The notes below the pieces were generated by a model, which was not told the origin of the DNA, did no database searches, and saw only the letters and a list, made by a program, of their open reading frames with translations. From Planctomycetota bacterium (GTDB taxonomy: Bacteria; Planctomycetota; Phycisphaerae; UBA1845), in assembly GCA_024276605.1 (NCBI GenBank), contig JAJRWX010000088.1, positions 1 through 56,270 of the forward strand: a stretch of 56,270 bases of DNA, written 5' to 3'. The first letter of the stretch is position 1. Each line of letters opens with the position of its first letter. The position numbers were made by a program, and so were the translations under genes. Positions 25,252 to 35,231 of this stretch are shown here, piece after piece.

Positions 25252-26364
25252 TCAATACGTATGATAAGCGTGGTAATGGTCGCGGATGGCTATGTCTACG
25301 TTGAAGATGGAGGCGATTAGTGCGGCCCGCATCCACATGCCGTTGCGCACCTGGTCCCAGTATTTGGCATAGGGGGTGGCATCCAACTTTTGGTCCAGCT
25401 CTTCCCGCCGGGGTAGGGGATGGAGGATGGCTAAGTCTTTTTTGAACATGCCGGTCATGTCAGCCGTGAGTGAAAACTTGTCGTAATCGATGGAAGACTT
25501 CTCCGTGTCCGTATCCCATTCATCCTGTAAGCGCGTCATATATACGGCATCCAGTTCCCCTATATGGGTACGCAGATCATTAGCTAACTCATACTGTGTA
25601 TCGTTACGATTTAAGTATTCGAGAATGTCATCTGAAATTTGCAAACTAGGCGGGGAGATGAACTTGAGTTTTACACCCGAGTACTTACAAAGCAGATAGC
25701 TAAGTGAGCGAACGGTTCGGCCACGCTTGAGGTCGCCCACAAAAGCAATGGTTTTTCCGTCGAAAACATTATCTTTGAAACGGCGTTCAACCTTGGCTGT
25801 TTGCTGTGCGAACGATCTGGACAGGGTGTATATATCGAGCAGCGCTTGCGTCGGGTGTTGATCTTTTCCCGATCCGCCGTTGATGACCGGAATCGTGCGA
25901 GGCATATCGTTGAGCATGTGTGCGACGTGTTCTGCAAACCCTTCGCCGGGATGTCGCATGATGATAAGATCGAAGTATTGACTAAGCACGCGAATGGTGT
26001 CGTCCTCAGACTCGCCTTTCACTTCAGATGATGTCGAACGATCACGCACATCGTTAAAGGGCATGCCAAGTACCTGGCAGGCGGCTGTAAACGATAGAAA
26101 AGTACGCGTCGAGGGCTGAATGAAATAGAGCATAGCCCGTCGGTGACTCAGTAGGGTGATAAGAAACTGCGTCCCCTGCCGGGTCGTGGCTATCTCACGA
26201 ATCATATCCGCCAGCGTGCACAGTTGTTCGATGGCATCTCGCTCGAACTGCTGAGCCAGGACGACGTGAAAAGCTTTGTCATTGCGGTTTAGCGCCGTAA
26301 CTCGACGAGCCGCACCACTAGGGGCAGGTTGATCCACTTCCGCGTCTACTTCCGCTGTGGGCAT
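25252..26364 (-). CDS. pyrB: Aspartate carbamoyltransferase catalytic subunit
   Basis: It condenses carbamoyl phosphate and aspartate in pyrimidine biosynthesis. The ATG at 26364 has TGAGGT five bases upstream, giving 370 residues, longer than the usual 305-310 owing to a polar N-terminal extension and insertions. The carbamoyl-phosphate loop is QPSTRTFLSF (83-92, usually EPSTRT). The second signature is KDQHPTQALLDIYT, and HPLPR is near residue 309. The loop after FNDV contains SSEVKGES, replacing the usual SSxxKGE. No pyrI regulatory gene is adjacent. Confidence 0.93.
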   Translation of the reverse strand: MPTAEVDAEVDQPAPSGAARRVTALNRNDKAFHVVLAQQFERDAIEQLCTLADMIREIATTRQGTQFLITLLSHRRAMLYFIQPSTRTFLSFTAACQVLGMPFNDVRDRSTSSEVKGESEDDTIRVLSQYFDLIIMRHPGEGFAEHVAHMLNDMPRTIPVINGGSGKDQHPTQALLDIYTLSRSFAQQTAKVERRFKDNVFDGKTIAFVGDLKRGRTVRSLSYLLCKYSGVKLKFISPPSLQISDDILEYLNRNDTQYELANDLRTHIGELDAVYMTRLQDEWDTDTEKSSIDYDKFSLTADMTGMFKKDLAILHPLPRREELDQKLDATPYAKYWDQVRNGMWMRAALIASIFNVDIAIRDHYHAYHTY

Positions 26365-26475
26365 GTTGACCTCATTAAGATTCGACGTCCGCAGCCCGAG
26401 TACCACTATAGCCTCTGTCGGCTCGACGCTTCCATGCAGACCGATTTTGTAACACAAAAGGGCTGATTCTGTCAA

Positions 26476-26773
26476 TTGCCAGGGTCATAAATTATAGGTT
26501 CCAATAGGCCGGGGCATGGGGTATGTTACACGTTAGGATGGTGGAATTGTCTCCGAGCTTTTTGTAGAGCGTTTCGGTTCCGATGTACAATAAGGGATCG
26601 GGACGGTTTTGATTGAGTGTCCGTAGCTCAGGCCGTCGGATCTAATTCTCGGAGTACCGTTCGTACCGGAAGTATGACAGGCCTATTCTAAACCGCTCCG
26701 TGTGATCGGCGATGAGTTTGTCGGACGGTTCGCGTGTATGGGTACGGTAAGTGAAAAAAAGGGGTGAATTCCT
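26476..26773. other. Divergent intergenic region
   Basis: About 300 bases between pyrB and the selenoprotein gene. It should hold the promoter of the latter, but I see no clear promoter boxes. AAAAAGGGGTG near 26755-26766 is the ribosome binding site for the ATG at 26774. Confidence 0.4.
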
Positions 26774-27298
26774 ATGACACGTAGCATATTTGGATTACTC
26801 GGTGTCGCGCTCTTCATGGCGGCGGGATGTCAGATGCCGGAACAACGGCTACAGCAGCAGATGGTTGGCCAAGCCGCGCCGGACTTCGAGCTAAATGCAC
26901 TCGATGGTAAGAAAGTACGATTGAGTTCGTTTCGAGGTAAGCCGGTGTTTCTGACGTTTTGGGGGCATGGCTGAGGGCCTTGTCGTGAGGAGGCTCCTCA
27001 CCTGAGTAAACTGGTTGATGCCTATTCAAAGGACGGGCTTGTTGTACTAGCTGTTAATTTCTGGGATGAGCCGACGTCGTTACTTAAGCGATATGTAAAA
27101 AAGGAAAAGCTCAAGCAACGCGTCTTGACGCAAGGTAGCAGCGTAGCGGAGGCTTACCGCGTCACCATGGCTCCGACCGGATTTTGGATTAATGCCAAGG
27201 GGGTTATCGTCGATACCGAGGTCGGGTGGGGTGGACCGGCTAGCTTGAACGAGAGAACAAAAATGCTAGTTCGAACGAATAAAGAACCCGGTGTGTAG
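26774..27298 (+). CDS. Predicted selenoprotein: TlpA-like thioredoxin lipoprotein (UGPC)
   Basis: The frame has one in-frame TGA at 26972-26974, and it falls exactly at the first position of the thioredoxin motif: FWGHG-TGA-GPCREE, where relatives have WCGPC. Read as selenocysteine it gives a 174-residue protein with U67, C70, Asp35-Phe36 in the QAAPDFEL redoxin start, and the cis-Pro at 134 in MAPTGFWIN. Everything before and after the TGA is typical TlpA. The signal peptide ends in FMAAGC (C19 is the lipid anchor). A SECIS-like hairpin follows at once (listed separately). It probably reduces disulfides or peroxides outside the cytoplasm. Selenocysteine genes (selA-selD) are not in the window. 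An ordinary nonsense mutation is the alternative. Confidence 0.8.
26985..27001 (+). promoter_or_regulatory. Candidate bacterial SECIS hairpin
   Basis: GTGAGGA and TCCTCAC form a perfect 7-bp stem with a GGC loop. The loop begins 18 bases after the TGA, within the 16-37 base window of bacterial SECIS elements, and its first bases are G, as expected for SelB binding. The element lies inside the coding sequence, as bacterial SECIS elements do. Confidence 0.7.
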
Positions 27299-27502
27299 TC
27301 ACATCACATCAAGATGAGTGGTATAAACCTCGAAACGCATCGGAATCCATGTAACCCACACGATCATCATTTCGGATTGAGGTCGCCTGCAGGCAAGTTT
27401 CGCATAGTGCATCCCCGATAAGGAATATGCCGGGAGCGCCGTCGCGTGACGAGATGATTACTTATTGCTCTTGGGTGTTGTCTAACGTGCATAGAGTAAG
27501 CG

Positions 27503-29896
27503 GTGACGCTAACCAGTTATACTACCGATCACGATACATTGTTGAAACTGCTTCAGCGCGGTGACAACTATCAGTTCCTTTCCCTGGCAACCGGTTATCT
27601 AAGCGCCAGCCCCGAAGACGCTCAAATCGCGCTGTTAGCCATTCGTGAATATCTTAATCTAGGATTGATCGGTCCTGCGCGTGAGCTGATGGCGTTGAAT
27701 GCAGCGTCAGGGACGGATGCGCAGGCTGAATTGGATGAAATAGCCGGGACGCTTACGAATCTGCCTGATAGTCAGGTTCCCTGGTCGCAGCGGCGAGATA
27801 TGTTTGAGCACAATTTAGCTGTGTGGCGTGAGCGCGGCATTGATGTAAGTGAGATCGTCGATGGATGGTGTGAACGTCAAAACGATTTTCAGTGGTATCG
27901 AGATCGTCACGGCGCAGATCATGTTCGCATGCGTATGGATGATACCAGCTGGGCTTGGATTCCATTTTTCGGTCATCACCAACTCGTCAGCGATGCCCAG
28001 AGTTTGCCCGAAGATATTGGCACGTTTTGTCCCGGACCTTATTTGTTTGACGGTTTGGACCTTGGTCATTTTTTGGGCCGAGTATACGACAAAACGGTGG
28101 ATACCTTTCTTGGTTATAGCTGTCCGCTATATGTCGTTGAGCCGGACGCCGCGCTGTTGGCACTGGTTTTTCATATGCAGGACATGAGTAAGATGTTAGC
28201 TGATCCCCGCGTGTTTATGTTTACCGGAGCCAATGGTCATGAAGCGCTGCGCGAATTGTGGGAGAGCAATCATAACCTACCCCTGCCCAGTCAGGTGTAT
28301 ACCCTAAGCCAGTTTCGGCCACGACTTCATCCTACCGTGTTGGAGATTACCCAAGAGGTTGTCTCGGACCGTGAACAAGCGGTAAGAGACTCGTTGGCTG
28401 ATCTTAATGCTCGCTATGATACGTGTGACCTCGCCTATTGGTCGAAGCGGTTTGAGCAAGCCTTGTGTGGTGACGGTGAGCCGTTGCGCATCTTGGCCGG
28501 GGTTAGTGTGCATACGACATTTTTACAGTATTCCATGCGCGATACGCAGCGTGCGATAGAAAGTTTAGGGCATCGTTGCCTGCTGCTTCAGGAACAATCC
28601 AATCATGAGACCATCGGACCGTTGACTTATCATCAGGCGATTCGTGAATTTTCTCCGGACGTGTTTTTGAGTTTGGATCATATCCGACCGGAGTTTGCCG
28701 GCATTGTTCCCCGTGGCTTACCCGTGCTCACCTGGGATCAGGATCAATTGCCTCATGTGTTCACCGATGAGAACATGCGTCGCGTAGCCAAGCATGATTT
28801 TCTGGTAGGCTATTCCAAAGATCGTTGGGTTAGTGCCGGTTGTAATCCGCTGCAGTTTCTCAATGCCCGTGTGCCGACTTGTCCGGATCAGTTTCATGGT
28901 CGACCGTTGCGTGAGGATGAAACGAAAAAATATACGTGCGATCTGTCGTATGTGAGTCATGCTTCGCAGACGCCGCAGCAGTTTCACGATGAAGAGCGTC
29001 GTCAATATGAAGACCGGGCGGTGCGCTCATTGTTGGATGGTATCTATGAATGTGCGCCGGATATCTTGGCAACCTATCCGCCCATGCACAGTGAAGCACC
29101 GTATGAGATTTTGGCGCAGGCGCAGCGTAACAGCGGAATTACCATTTGTGATGCCGCCTTGCAGCAACGATTGTTGAGTTGGTATTTGTGGCGCTTGCGG
29201 GACCGCATCTATCGACACGAAGCACTTGATTGGGCAGCGTCATGGGCGCGAAAGCACAACCGTGACTTTCGCATCTACGGTCGTGGTTGGGATGTTCATC
29301 CTACGCTCGCTCCGTTTGCGGCTGGGCCTGCGGAAAACGGTCGAGAGTTGTTGTGCATTTATCGTGCATCCAAAATCAACTTACAGCTCATGCCCGCAGG
29401 ATTTATTCACCAGCGTGCATTGGACGGCCTGGCAGCGGGGGGGTTCTTTCTGGCAAGATTAGCGCCGCATGATTTGAAAGGAGGGACGTTACGCAGTTTG
29501 TGTGAATGTATACGTACGCTTGGTATCGATTCCACGGAGAAGTTATACGGCACACAGGATGCCACGCTACGCCAATGGTTGGAGGCGTACTTTGATTTGC
29601 CGGGTGGCGCGCTACCTAAGGTTCCCGTACCATTATCGACACTGCTTCATCGGAGCGAAGTGGCTTATCCCGATGAAGTGTTCCCTCGGTTTCGTGAGAT
29701 TGTTTTTGACTCACCGGACTCATTTTCTCAGGTAGCTGATCGATTTATCGCTGACGCTGATGCCCGTGCTCAATTTACTACATCATTTCGTGAGGTTGTG
29801 GTAGATCGCTTTAGCTACCGATCGAGTATATCTACCTTTCTTAGCGCTATGGGTATATATATGCGATCAGCCCTTAAAGATTCGTCTCAGCGTTAG
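27503..29896 (+). CDS. CgeB-like glycosyltransferase
   Basis: A 797-residue soluble protein, starting at a GTG at 27503. The N-terminal 300 residues are not assigned. From about residue 330 there is a GT-B-like pair of domains, starting ILAGVSVHTTFLQYSM. The second contains RIYGRGW, YRASKINLQL, and HQRALDGLAAGGFFLAR, the pattern of the Glyco_trans_1_2 (CgeB) family in which a His-Gln-Arg is followed by a Gly-Gly turn. Members make or modify surface glycans and are often near flagellin or exopolysaccharide loci. The substrate is unknown. It converges with the subtilase gene, with about 10 bases between the stops. Confidence 0.65.
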   Translation: MTLTSYTTDHDTLLKLLQRGDNYQFLSLATGYLSASPEDAQIALLAIREYLNLGLIGPARELMALNAASGTDAQAELDEIAGTLTNLPDSQVPWSQRRDMFEHNLAVWRERGIDVSEIVDGWCERQNDFQWYRDRHGADHVRMRMDDTSWAWIPFFGHHQLVSDAQSLPEDIGTFCPGPYLFDGLDLGHFLGRVYDKTVDTFLGYSCPLYVVEPDAALLALVFHMQDMSKMLADPRVFMFTGANGHEALRELWESNHNLPLPSQVYTLSQFRPRLHPTVLEITQEVVSDREQAVRDSLADLNARYDTCDLAYWSKRFEQALCGDGEPLRILAGVSVHTTFLQYSMRDTQRAIESLGHRCLLLQEQSNHETIGPLTYHQAIREFSPDVFLSLDHIRPEFAGIVPRGLPVLTWDQDQLPHVFTDENMRRVAKHDFLVGYSKDRWVSAGCNPLQFLNARVPTCPDQFHGRPLREDETKKYTCDLSYVSHASQTPQQFHDEERRQYEDRAVRSLLDGIYECAPDILATYPPMHSEAPYEILAQAQRNSGITICDAALQQRLLSWYLWRLRDRIYRHEALDWAASWARKHNRDFRIYGRGWDVHPTLAPFAAGPAENGRELLCIYRASKINLQLMPAGFIHQRALDGLAAGGFFLARLAPHDLKGGTLRSLCECIRTLGIDSTEKLYGTQDATLRQWLEAYFDLPGGALPKVPVPLSTLLHRSEVAYPDEVFPRFREIVFDSPDSFSQVADRFIADADARAQFTTSFREVVVDRFSYRSSISTFLSAMGIYMRSALKDSSQR

Positions 29897-29907
29897 CGGG
29901 ATATGCG

Positions 29908-32880
29908 TTATTGGGTTGGGATCGAGTTCCGCGAGTAACGAAGTTGTGGGCAGGGTTGCGGTTCCGCAAAAGGGTAGCCGAGAAGTTGAAAAGCGTTCAC
30001 AGCCGACAAAATATCAGATGCGGTAATGATGGTATTGGGTACTTGGCCATAAAGGTCTACCCGTAATAATTCCGGTGCGAATGAATCCTGACGAAAGGCT
30101 GACACGATGGCCTGAATGTCATTGGTGTTGATGATTTCGTCGGGGGCGCTCCAAGTAACCCCATTGAAGGATGATACACTGTCCCCCCAAACGTTGGTGG
30201 TTGTGACCGTGGTGGGGTTGGAGAATGTCGATGGCACCACTGGATCACACCCAATACCCATGGCTCGAACCATATAAGATGTTGATGGGGCGATGGCATC
30301 ATCACCTACTATGATAACATCGCTATTGACAGACCAATTGCGAATTTCCGGCGTACATTGTAGTCGCGATACGCCGGTGATCGGATCAGGCGGGCCTACC
30401 CACTTAGTGATTCCGACAGCGCCAGGTATGGTGGTGCTTTGGTCGATGGTTATTTGAAAGGCTACATCCAAGCCGGTGTTGCCGGTGAGGAAGGAGATGT
30501 AGCGGTTCATGGTTACCAGGCCGGCGTTCGCATCGGGTGGTGACGTAGGCAGGCAGCACTCGTCGGGGAAATTGTCACCGTTGGTGTCAAGCAATACGCC
30601 GGTCGATAAATCACACACATCTGGTATGCCGTTGCTGTTGCAGTCTCCGTTGTTGCCTGAAGTTATATCGCAGATGTCGATGGTACTATTGCTATTGCAG
30701 TCTTGACAGAAAGTGTCACTTGGTAGGCAGTTCATCTGGTCGCACTCGTCGGGGATAGTGTTGCCATCACAGTCAGGCTCGCACTCGTCCGGGATCAGAT
30801 TCCCGTTGCAATCGAGGCTGGTGCCGTTGGCTACATCGGTCTGGTCATTGATACCGTTGCCGTTGCAATCCCCCGTGATGTTGCCATTGATGACCAGTGC
30901 AAACCCCTGCGTTCCCTGGTTAACCTCCGTGCCGTGTATTAAAATAGTATATAGACCTATATCGGGTGTGTTGAAGATCGCACGTTCCACGTTATTTTTT
31001 GTGTCAAAGCTTCCACCTGTTAGCGACTCACCATTAGCCATTACATTCCCTCTAAATGAAGTTCCATCGGGTGCGATGATCTCCAAGTCGAGGTTGTTTA
31101 TGACCGGGTTGGCGGCGTCGATTGATGCCGGTGGCTCAGTCCATACCAGGGTGATACGCAGCGGATCAATATTTCCAAGAACTGTTGCGACGTGCGTGTA
31201 TTGCTCTCCGGTCAAAAGGCCGTTCGCATTGCGCACATCCACCACGTCCAACACAGCGGTATCACCAGGCAAAAATAAACTGTTATCAAGTAGTAAACGT
31301 CCCCATCCCTCCTGATTATTAGGGTAGCCAGCTACACCTGTCATATCAACGGCACCGTTAATAAGCGTCGCTTTGATTAATGCACCGGATGGAATCAATG
31401 GGTTGTTTTCGGGGATGCCGGTCGGGTAGTAACCTTCGACGTAATACTGACGTGCCAGAACACCGGCCCCGGCAATGACCGGGCAGGCCATCGACGTACC
31501 GGACAAAGTAGTTATGTTGCAAGACGAGAAAGAGCTAGCTGATAACGTACCGCACCCCGGTGCGAAAATTTCAGGTTTGCGTCGTCCATCTGAGGTTGGT
31601 CCGATACCGCCGGTACAATGTTGGTTCTGCGATGGCGTGTCAAAAGTGCCGCCGACAGCGAGTACGTTCTTGGCGTTTTCCGGTGATTTAAGCGAGGCAA
31701 GGTTTGTAGCTGCGAATATCACTAAGCTCTCTTCAAAATCGTATGAAAACTGATCGATTTGTCGTGCCCACGTTGTGTAGGATGTGGTGCTGTCATCCCC
31801 CCAACTATTACTGTGCACGCGTGCTCCGTCGCTGTGGGCGTCGGACAGCCTGGTGTATAAGGTGCTGGGGTTAAAAAACACATGATCCGCATCGGAAAAA
31901 CTGATTTTTGCTTCGTAGGCCAATCCATCGTATTGATTCGCTACGCCGATCGGCGGGCTATCGCCTGCCAGTGTACCGGCTACGTGTGTCCCGTGGATGT
32001 CAGGTGAGCCTGGGTTTCTAAAGGCAATAATTTTTCGGTGTAATGGTCCGATGGGAGGTGTATCGTCGAAAGCGCAGTGAGTTTCTTCTATGGTACCATC
32101 TATTAATCCGGCGATTTGCCCCGCACCGGTAAGACCGGCATCCCATATAGGGGTTACGTTTGGTAGATTGCTCTGTGCGATCCATTCGTTGGTGTCGTTT
32201 CGTAGAATACCTTCCGGTGCTTCTTCGATGTATTGCACACCAGCTATAGAGGCTATGCGTGCTATGGCTGCCGGTTCTATGGTCGCGTCGATGACCCCCT
32301 GCCTGCCGACGGTCGACGAAGTCAACACATTCAACCCCATCCTTCGCATGGTAGGTAAGACATTGGCAAGGGGTTCGCCGTCAAAAAGTGTAATGACAAC
32401 TTGCATCAGGCCTGCCCTATTTAGTTCGAGGCGATGCGGTGTGGAAAAAACGCGTTGACCTAGTTGGGCATCCATTTTCCATTGGGGTTGATAAGGGGCG
32501 ATCCACCGGACTGCACCCATCGCAGCCAATTTCGCCGCGTCTACATGATCGAGCTTCACCACATACGCATGTTTGGGTAGATAGGCTCCTATATCCACGC
32601 CGGCGTGTTGTAGTGCCTGTCGAGTGGATTTGGTGATGGGGGCATCCAGTTGGATGACAAATCGGATACCCTGCTGAGCGAGTGTCAAATCTATGTCACG
32701 AACGCCCACGCGCATATTTGTATCGATATGCCCCGAGCGCAAGTCAAGCGAGTACGTTCGGTTGGGTATGGGAAGCTTGGCTGGTTGTTTGGCTACAGCA
32801 GCGTGTGTGACACAAATAGCGGCTAGTGCGAACGCTACGGTACGATAGTTGCGCAAATAATACATACAGGTATAATTCAA
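29908..32880 (-). CDS. Secreted subtilisin-like serine protease
   Basis: A peptidase S8 protein of 990 residues with signal peptide, propeptide-like region and catalytic domain. The catalytic triad is Asp261 (GLIDGT), His296 (IHGTHVAGT) and Ser463 (LSGTSMACP), with Asn393 in AATN as oxyanion residue. A P-domain-like beta region follows. Four Cys- and Asn-rich units of the DCNGNGIxDxxD / IPDECD kind come next, and a dockerin-like tail (NTNDIQAIVSAF, ITASDILSAVNAF) is at the end. The TTG start is chosen because AGGGG lies five bases before it; the ATG at 32865 has no such site. It should act at the surface or outside. Confidence 0.9.
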   Translation of the reverse strand: MNYTCMYYLRNYRTVAFALAAICVTHAAVAKQPAKLPIPNRTYSLDLRSGHIDTNMRVGVRDIDLTLAQQGIRFVIQLDAPITKSTRQALQHAGVDIGAYLPKHAYVVKLDHVDAAKLAAMGAVRWIAPYQPQWKMDAQLGQRVFSTPHRLELNRAGLMQVVITLFDGEPLANVLPTMRRMGLNVLTSSTVGRQGVIDATIEPAAIARIASIAGVQYIEEAPEGILRNDTNEWIAQSNLPNVTPIWDAGLTGAGQIAGLIDGTIEETHCAFDDTPPIGPLHRKIIAFRNPGSPDIHGTHVAGTLAGDSPPIGVANQYDGLAYEAKISFSDADHVFFNPSTLYTRLSDAHSDGARVHSNSWGDDSTTSYTTWARQIDQFSYDFEESLVIFAATNLASLKSPENAKNVLAVGGTFDTPSQNQHCTGGIGPTSDGRRKPEIFAPGCGTLSASSFSSCNITTLSGTSMACPVIAGAGVLARQYYVEGYYPTGIPENNPLIPSGALIKATLINGAVDMTGVAGYPNNQEGWGRLLLDNSLFLPGDTAVLDVVDVRNANGLLTGEQYTHVATVLGNIDPLRITLVWTEPPASIDAANPVINNLDLEIIAPDGTSFRGNVMANGESLTGGSFDTKNNVERAIFNTPDIGLYTILIHGTEVNQGTQGFALVINGNITGDCNGNGINDQTDVANGTSLDCNGNLIPDECEPDCDGNTIPDECDQMNCLPSDTFCQDCNSNSTIDICDITSGNNGDCNSNGIPDVCDLSTGVLLDTNGDNFPDECCLPTSPPDANAGLVTMNRYISFLTGNTGLDVAFQITIDQSTTIPGAVGITKWVGPPDPITGVSRLQCTPEIRNWSVNSDVIIVGDDAIAPSTSYMVRAMGIGCDPVVPSTFSNPTTVTTTNVWGDSVSSFNGVTWSAPDEIINTNDIQAIVSAFRQDSFAPELLRVDLYGQVPNTIITASDILSAVNAFQLLGYPFAEPQPCPQLRYSRNSIPTQ

Positions 32881-33454
32881 GGCATCCCCTCTGCGAAGGC
32901 TCGTGAATCACTAAAGTCCAAATAGCAATATAACCGCGTAATGGAGGATGATCATGTCACGGATGGATATAATCTTCACATCCCAGCGACATCAATAGCG
33001 AACACTCCCCCCACGCGTCATGATTATATACGCAAATTAAGCTGTTGGCGATACGTATTTTGCGTGTCCGGCCCGTAAATTATTACTTTTATCGGCCTCA
33101 ATTACCCCAAGGTTGTAGTTCACCGATCTACGGCCATTGCCCGGCCATGAGCTGGATGTTCGTTTGCGCAAGCAAGACGGCCAATCCCAGCGGCGAGCGC
33201 AAGCGACCCGTGTCTTCAAAACTGGACCATACCACTCAAGGGATTCCCAATAGCCACCTTCGATCCATCCATGCCTCTGTTATGATGCCTGAGCGTTGCC
33301 CTCCATACAATCGTACGACTGGCGACAGCCGCGTACGTTAGCACAAAGCCTCTTCTTGTTTCTCTTGAAGTGGGGAGTACGTGTGGGTAAGATGGCGACT
33401 CGATAATTGACATTAGGAAATGTCGCATCAGATTATTTTTGAAAGGTAAACAAC
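32881..33454. other. Divergent intergenic region
   Basis: About 570 bases between the subtilase and the DUF4920 gene. Short reading frames on both strands have no ribosome binding sites. TTGACA at 33407-33412 is followed 18 bases later by GATTAT, but it is too close to the start to be convincing. Otherwise I see nothing. Confidence 0.35.
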
Positions 33455-34024
33455 ATGATTCGTTCAATCAAAATGATCGCGCTCGCGTTTTCATTGGCTT
33501 TTGTGCTCACGGGATGTGCGAACAAGAACTGTGGCCCCTCGTTAGCAGGTTGCAAAAAACCATGTAGTAAAGGTGGGTGTGGGGATACGAGTAAATGGAC
33601 TGCTTTCGGCCAGAAGATGAAGCTGACCAGTGGCCAACCCGTATGTATGAGTGAGGTTCTTGCCGACAAGGCGAAGTTCGCTGGTAAGTTCATGCGTGTC
33701 TGTGGTAAGGTGGACTCGGTCTGTGCTAAGAGAGGTTGTTGGATTCGCCTGACCGGCCCATCGGCAAGCGAGACGCTCTTCGTCAAATTCACCTGCCCGA
33801 TTGATGGTCACTTGGTGCCTATGGAGGCCAAGGGGCGACGCGCTATCGTCGAAGGTACGCTGGAACTGAAGGAAATTTCCCAAGACGAGGCTAGACACTA
33901 TGCCGAAGATGCGGGCAAATCAAAGGAAGACATCGCCAAGATTGTGGGACCGCAGAAAATCATCAAGCTCAATGCACCGGCAGCGATCATCGACTTGACC
34001 AAGAAGGTCGCATCGACCAACTAA
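33455..34024 (+). CDS. DUF4920 lipoprotein
   Basis: A 189-residue lipoprotein: signal peptide with lipobox LTGC, and a Cys-rich segment just after it (NCGPS, GCKKPCSKGGCG). The rest is the DUF4920 domain: an FGQKMKL start, GKFMRVCGKVDSVCAKRGCWIRL in the middle (VxGxVxxVCxKxGCW is the family hallmark), and HYAEDAGKSKEDIAKI near the end. The ribosome binding site is GAAAGG. The domain is OB-fold-like and its biochemical role is unknown. Two Cys and the GCW turn hint at redox or metal binding. Confidence 0.85.
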   Translation: MIRSIKMIALAFSLAFVLTGCANKNCGPSLAGCKKPCSKGGCGDTSKWTAFGQKMKLTSGQPVCMSEVLADKAKFAGKFMRVCGKVDSVCAKRGCWIRLTGPSASETLFVKFTCPIDGHLVPMEAKGRRAIVEGTLELKEISQDEARHYAEDAGKSKEDIAKIVGPQKIIKLNAPAAIIDLTKKVASTN

Positions 34025-34073
34025 CGTCGATACGTGTAGGACATGGACGGACACTTAAAAGGGGCGGATCGAC

Positions 34074-35231
34074 GTGCGCGAATTTATCTCAGGGAATCAA
34101 GCGATTGTGCGGGGCGCGATACGCGCGGGCTGTAACTTCGTAGCTGGTTACCCGATCACACCGGCGAGTTCCATTCTTACGGAGGTGATGGGTGCTTTTG
34201 CCCAGGGCACAGGAGTAGTCGTGCAGACCGAAGACGAGATAGCTGCCATCGGTCAGTGTATCGGTGCCGCGATGGCCGGCGCCAAGGCTATGACAGCTAC
34301 ATCCGGCCCCGGTATCAGCCTGTACAGTGAAAACATCGGGCTGGCGCAGATGGGCGAGGCGCCGCTGGTGATTGTGGATTGTCAGCGGATGGGACCGGCA
34401 ACCGGCGGAGCGACGGCGACCGGCGACGGCGATGTCATGTTCGCGCGGCACGTGACCTCCGGCAGCTATCCCATTCCCGTCTTAGCCGCGACCGATGCGA
34501 CGACCGCTTACCGCCTGACTTATGAAGCGTTCAATATCGCTGAGCGCTTACGCACGCCGGTGATCCTATTATCCTCCAAGGCTATTGCACTCACGCGACA
34601 AACGGTTGACTTGGAAGCAGTGAAGCTTTCCAAACTTGTGGAGCGACATGCCGCGGCATCGGACACGGCATTTCAACCTTATCATGTGGATCAACCGGGC
34701 GGCGTTCCCGACTTCGCCCCCATCGGCGGATCGCAGCGCGTGCGGTTCACCGGATCGGTCCATGACGAAGACGGTGGGCTCACTATCGACCGCGTAAAAA
34801 TCGATGCCAAGCTTCGGCGCCTCAACACCAAAATCCTCGGGGTTCAGCACTCCCTTGAACTTGTAGACGAAGACCTCGACGACTCCGCCGATACGCTTAT
34901 CGTTTCTTACGGACTCGCGGACGGTGCCGTGCGCGAAGCTGTCACACAAGCGCGCGATCTTGGCGCCGCCGTAAGTCATCTTACGCTCTATAGCCTATGG
35001 CCCGTTCCCGGCGATGCCCTTCGCCGGGCGGCGACGTCATCGATTCAGCGCGTCATTGTGCCGGAGTTAAACCTGGGGTTGTACGTTGAAGAAATTCGTA
35101 AAATCCTTCCCGGCATTGAGGTGTTGTCGATTCAGCGGATCGACGGTGGACTGATCAAGCCACAACGCATCGTCGACGCCATGATGGCAAACCATCGCGG
35201 TGGGGCATCAAACGAAAGGTCGTCGACATGA
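34074..35231 (+). CDS. 2-oxoacid:acceptor oxidoreductase alpha subunit (second set)
   Basis: Starts at a GTG with AAAGGGG upstream. The 385 residues contain AGYPITPASSILTE, QTEDEIAAIGQCIGAAMAGAKA, ATSGPGISLYSENIGLAQ and the C-terminal SYGLADGAVREAV domain. The start is at the alpha domain; no gamma domain precedes it, unlike the korA product at 22121. It overlaps the beta gene by four bases (ATGA). By eye this pair is G+C-richer than its neighbours. The substrate (2-oxoisovalerate, pyruvate or indolepyruvate) cannot be read from the sequence. Confidence 0.88.
   Translation: MREFISGNQAIVRGAIRAGCNFVAGYPITPASSILTEVMGAFAQGTGVVVQTEDEIAAIGQCIGAAMAGAKAMTATSGPGISLYSENIGLAQMGEAPLVIVDCQRMGPATGGATATGDGDVMFARHVTSGSYPIPVLAATDATTAYRLTYEAFNIAERLRTPVILLSSKAIALTRQTVDLEAVKLSKLVERHAAASDTAFQPYHVDQPGGVPDFAPIGGSQRVRFTGSVHDEDGGLTIDRVKIDAKLRRLNTKILGVQHSLELVDEDLDDSADTLIVSYGLADGAVREAVTQARDLGAAVSHLTLYSLWPVPGDALRRAATSSIQRVIVPELNLGLYVEEIRKILPGIEVLSIQRIDGGLIKPQRIVDAMMANHRGGASNERSST

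Noticed and set aside
33407-33436. TTGACA-18-GATTAT promoter
   Set aside because: Transcription would begin inside the ribosome binding site of the DUF4920 gene, so it is not a usable promoter for it.
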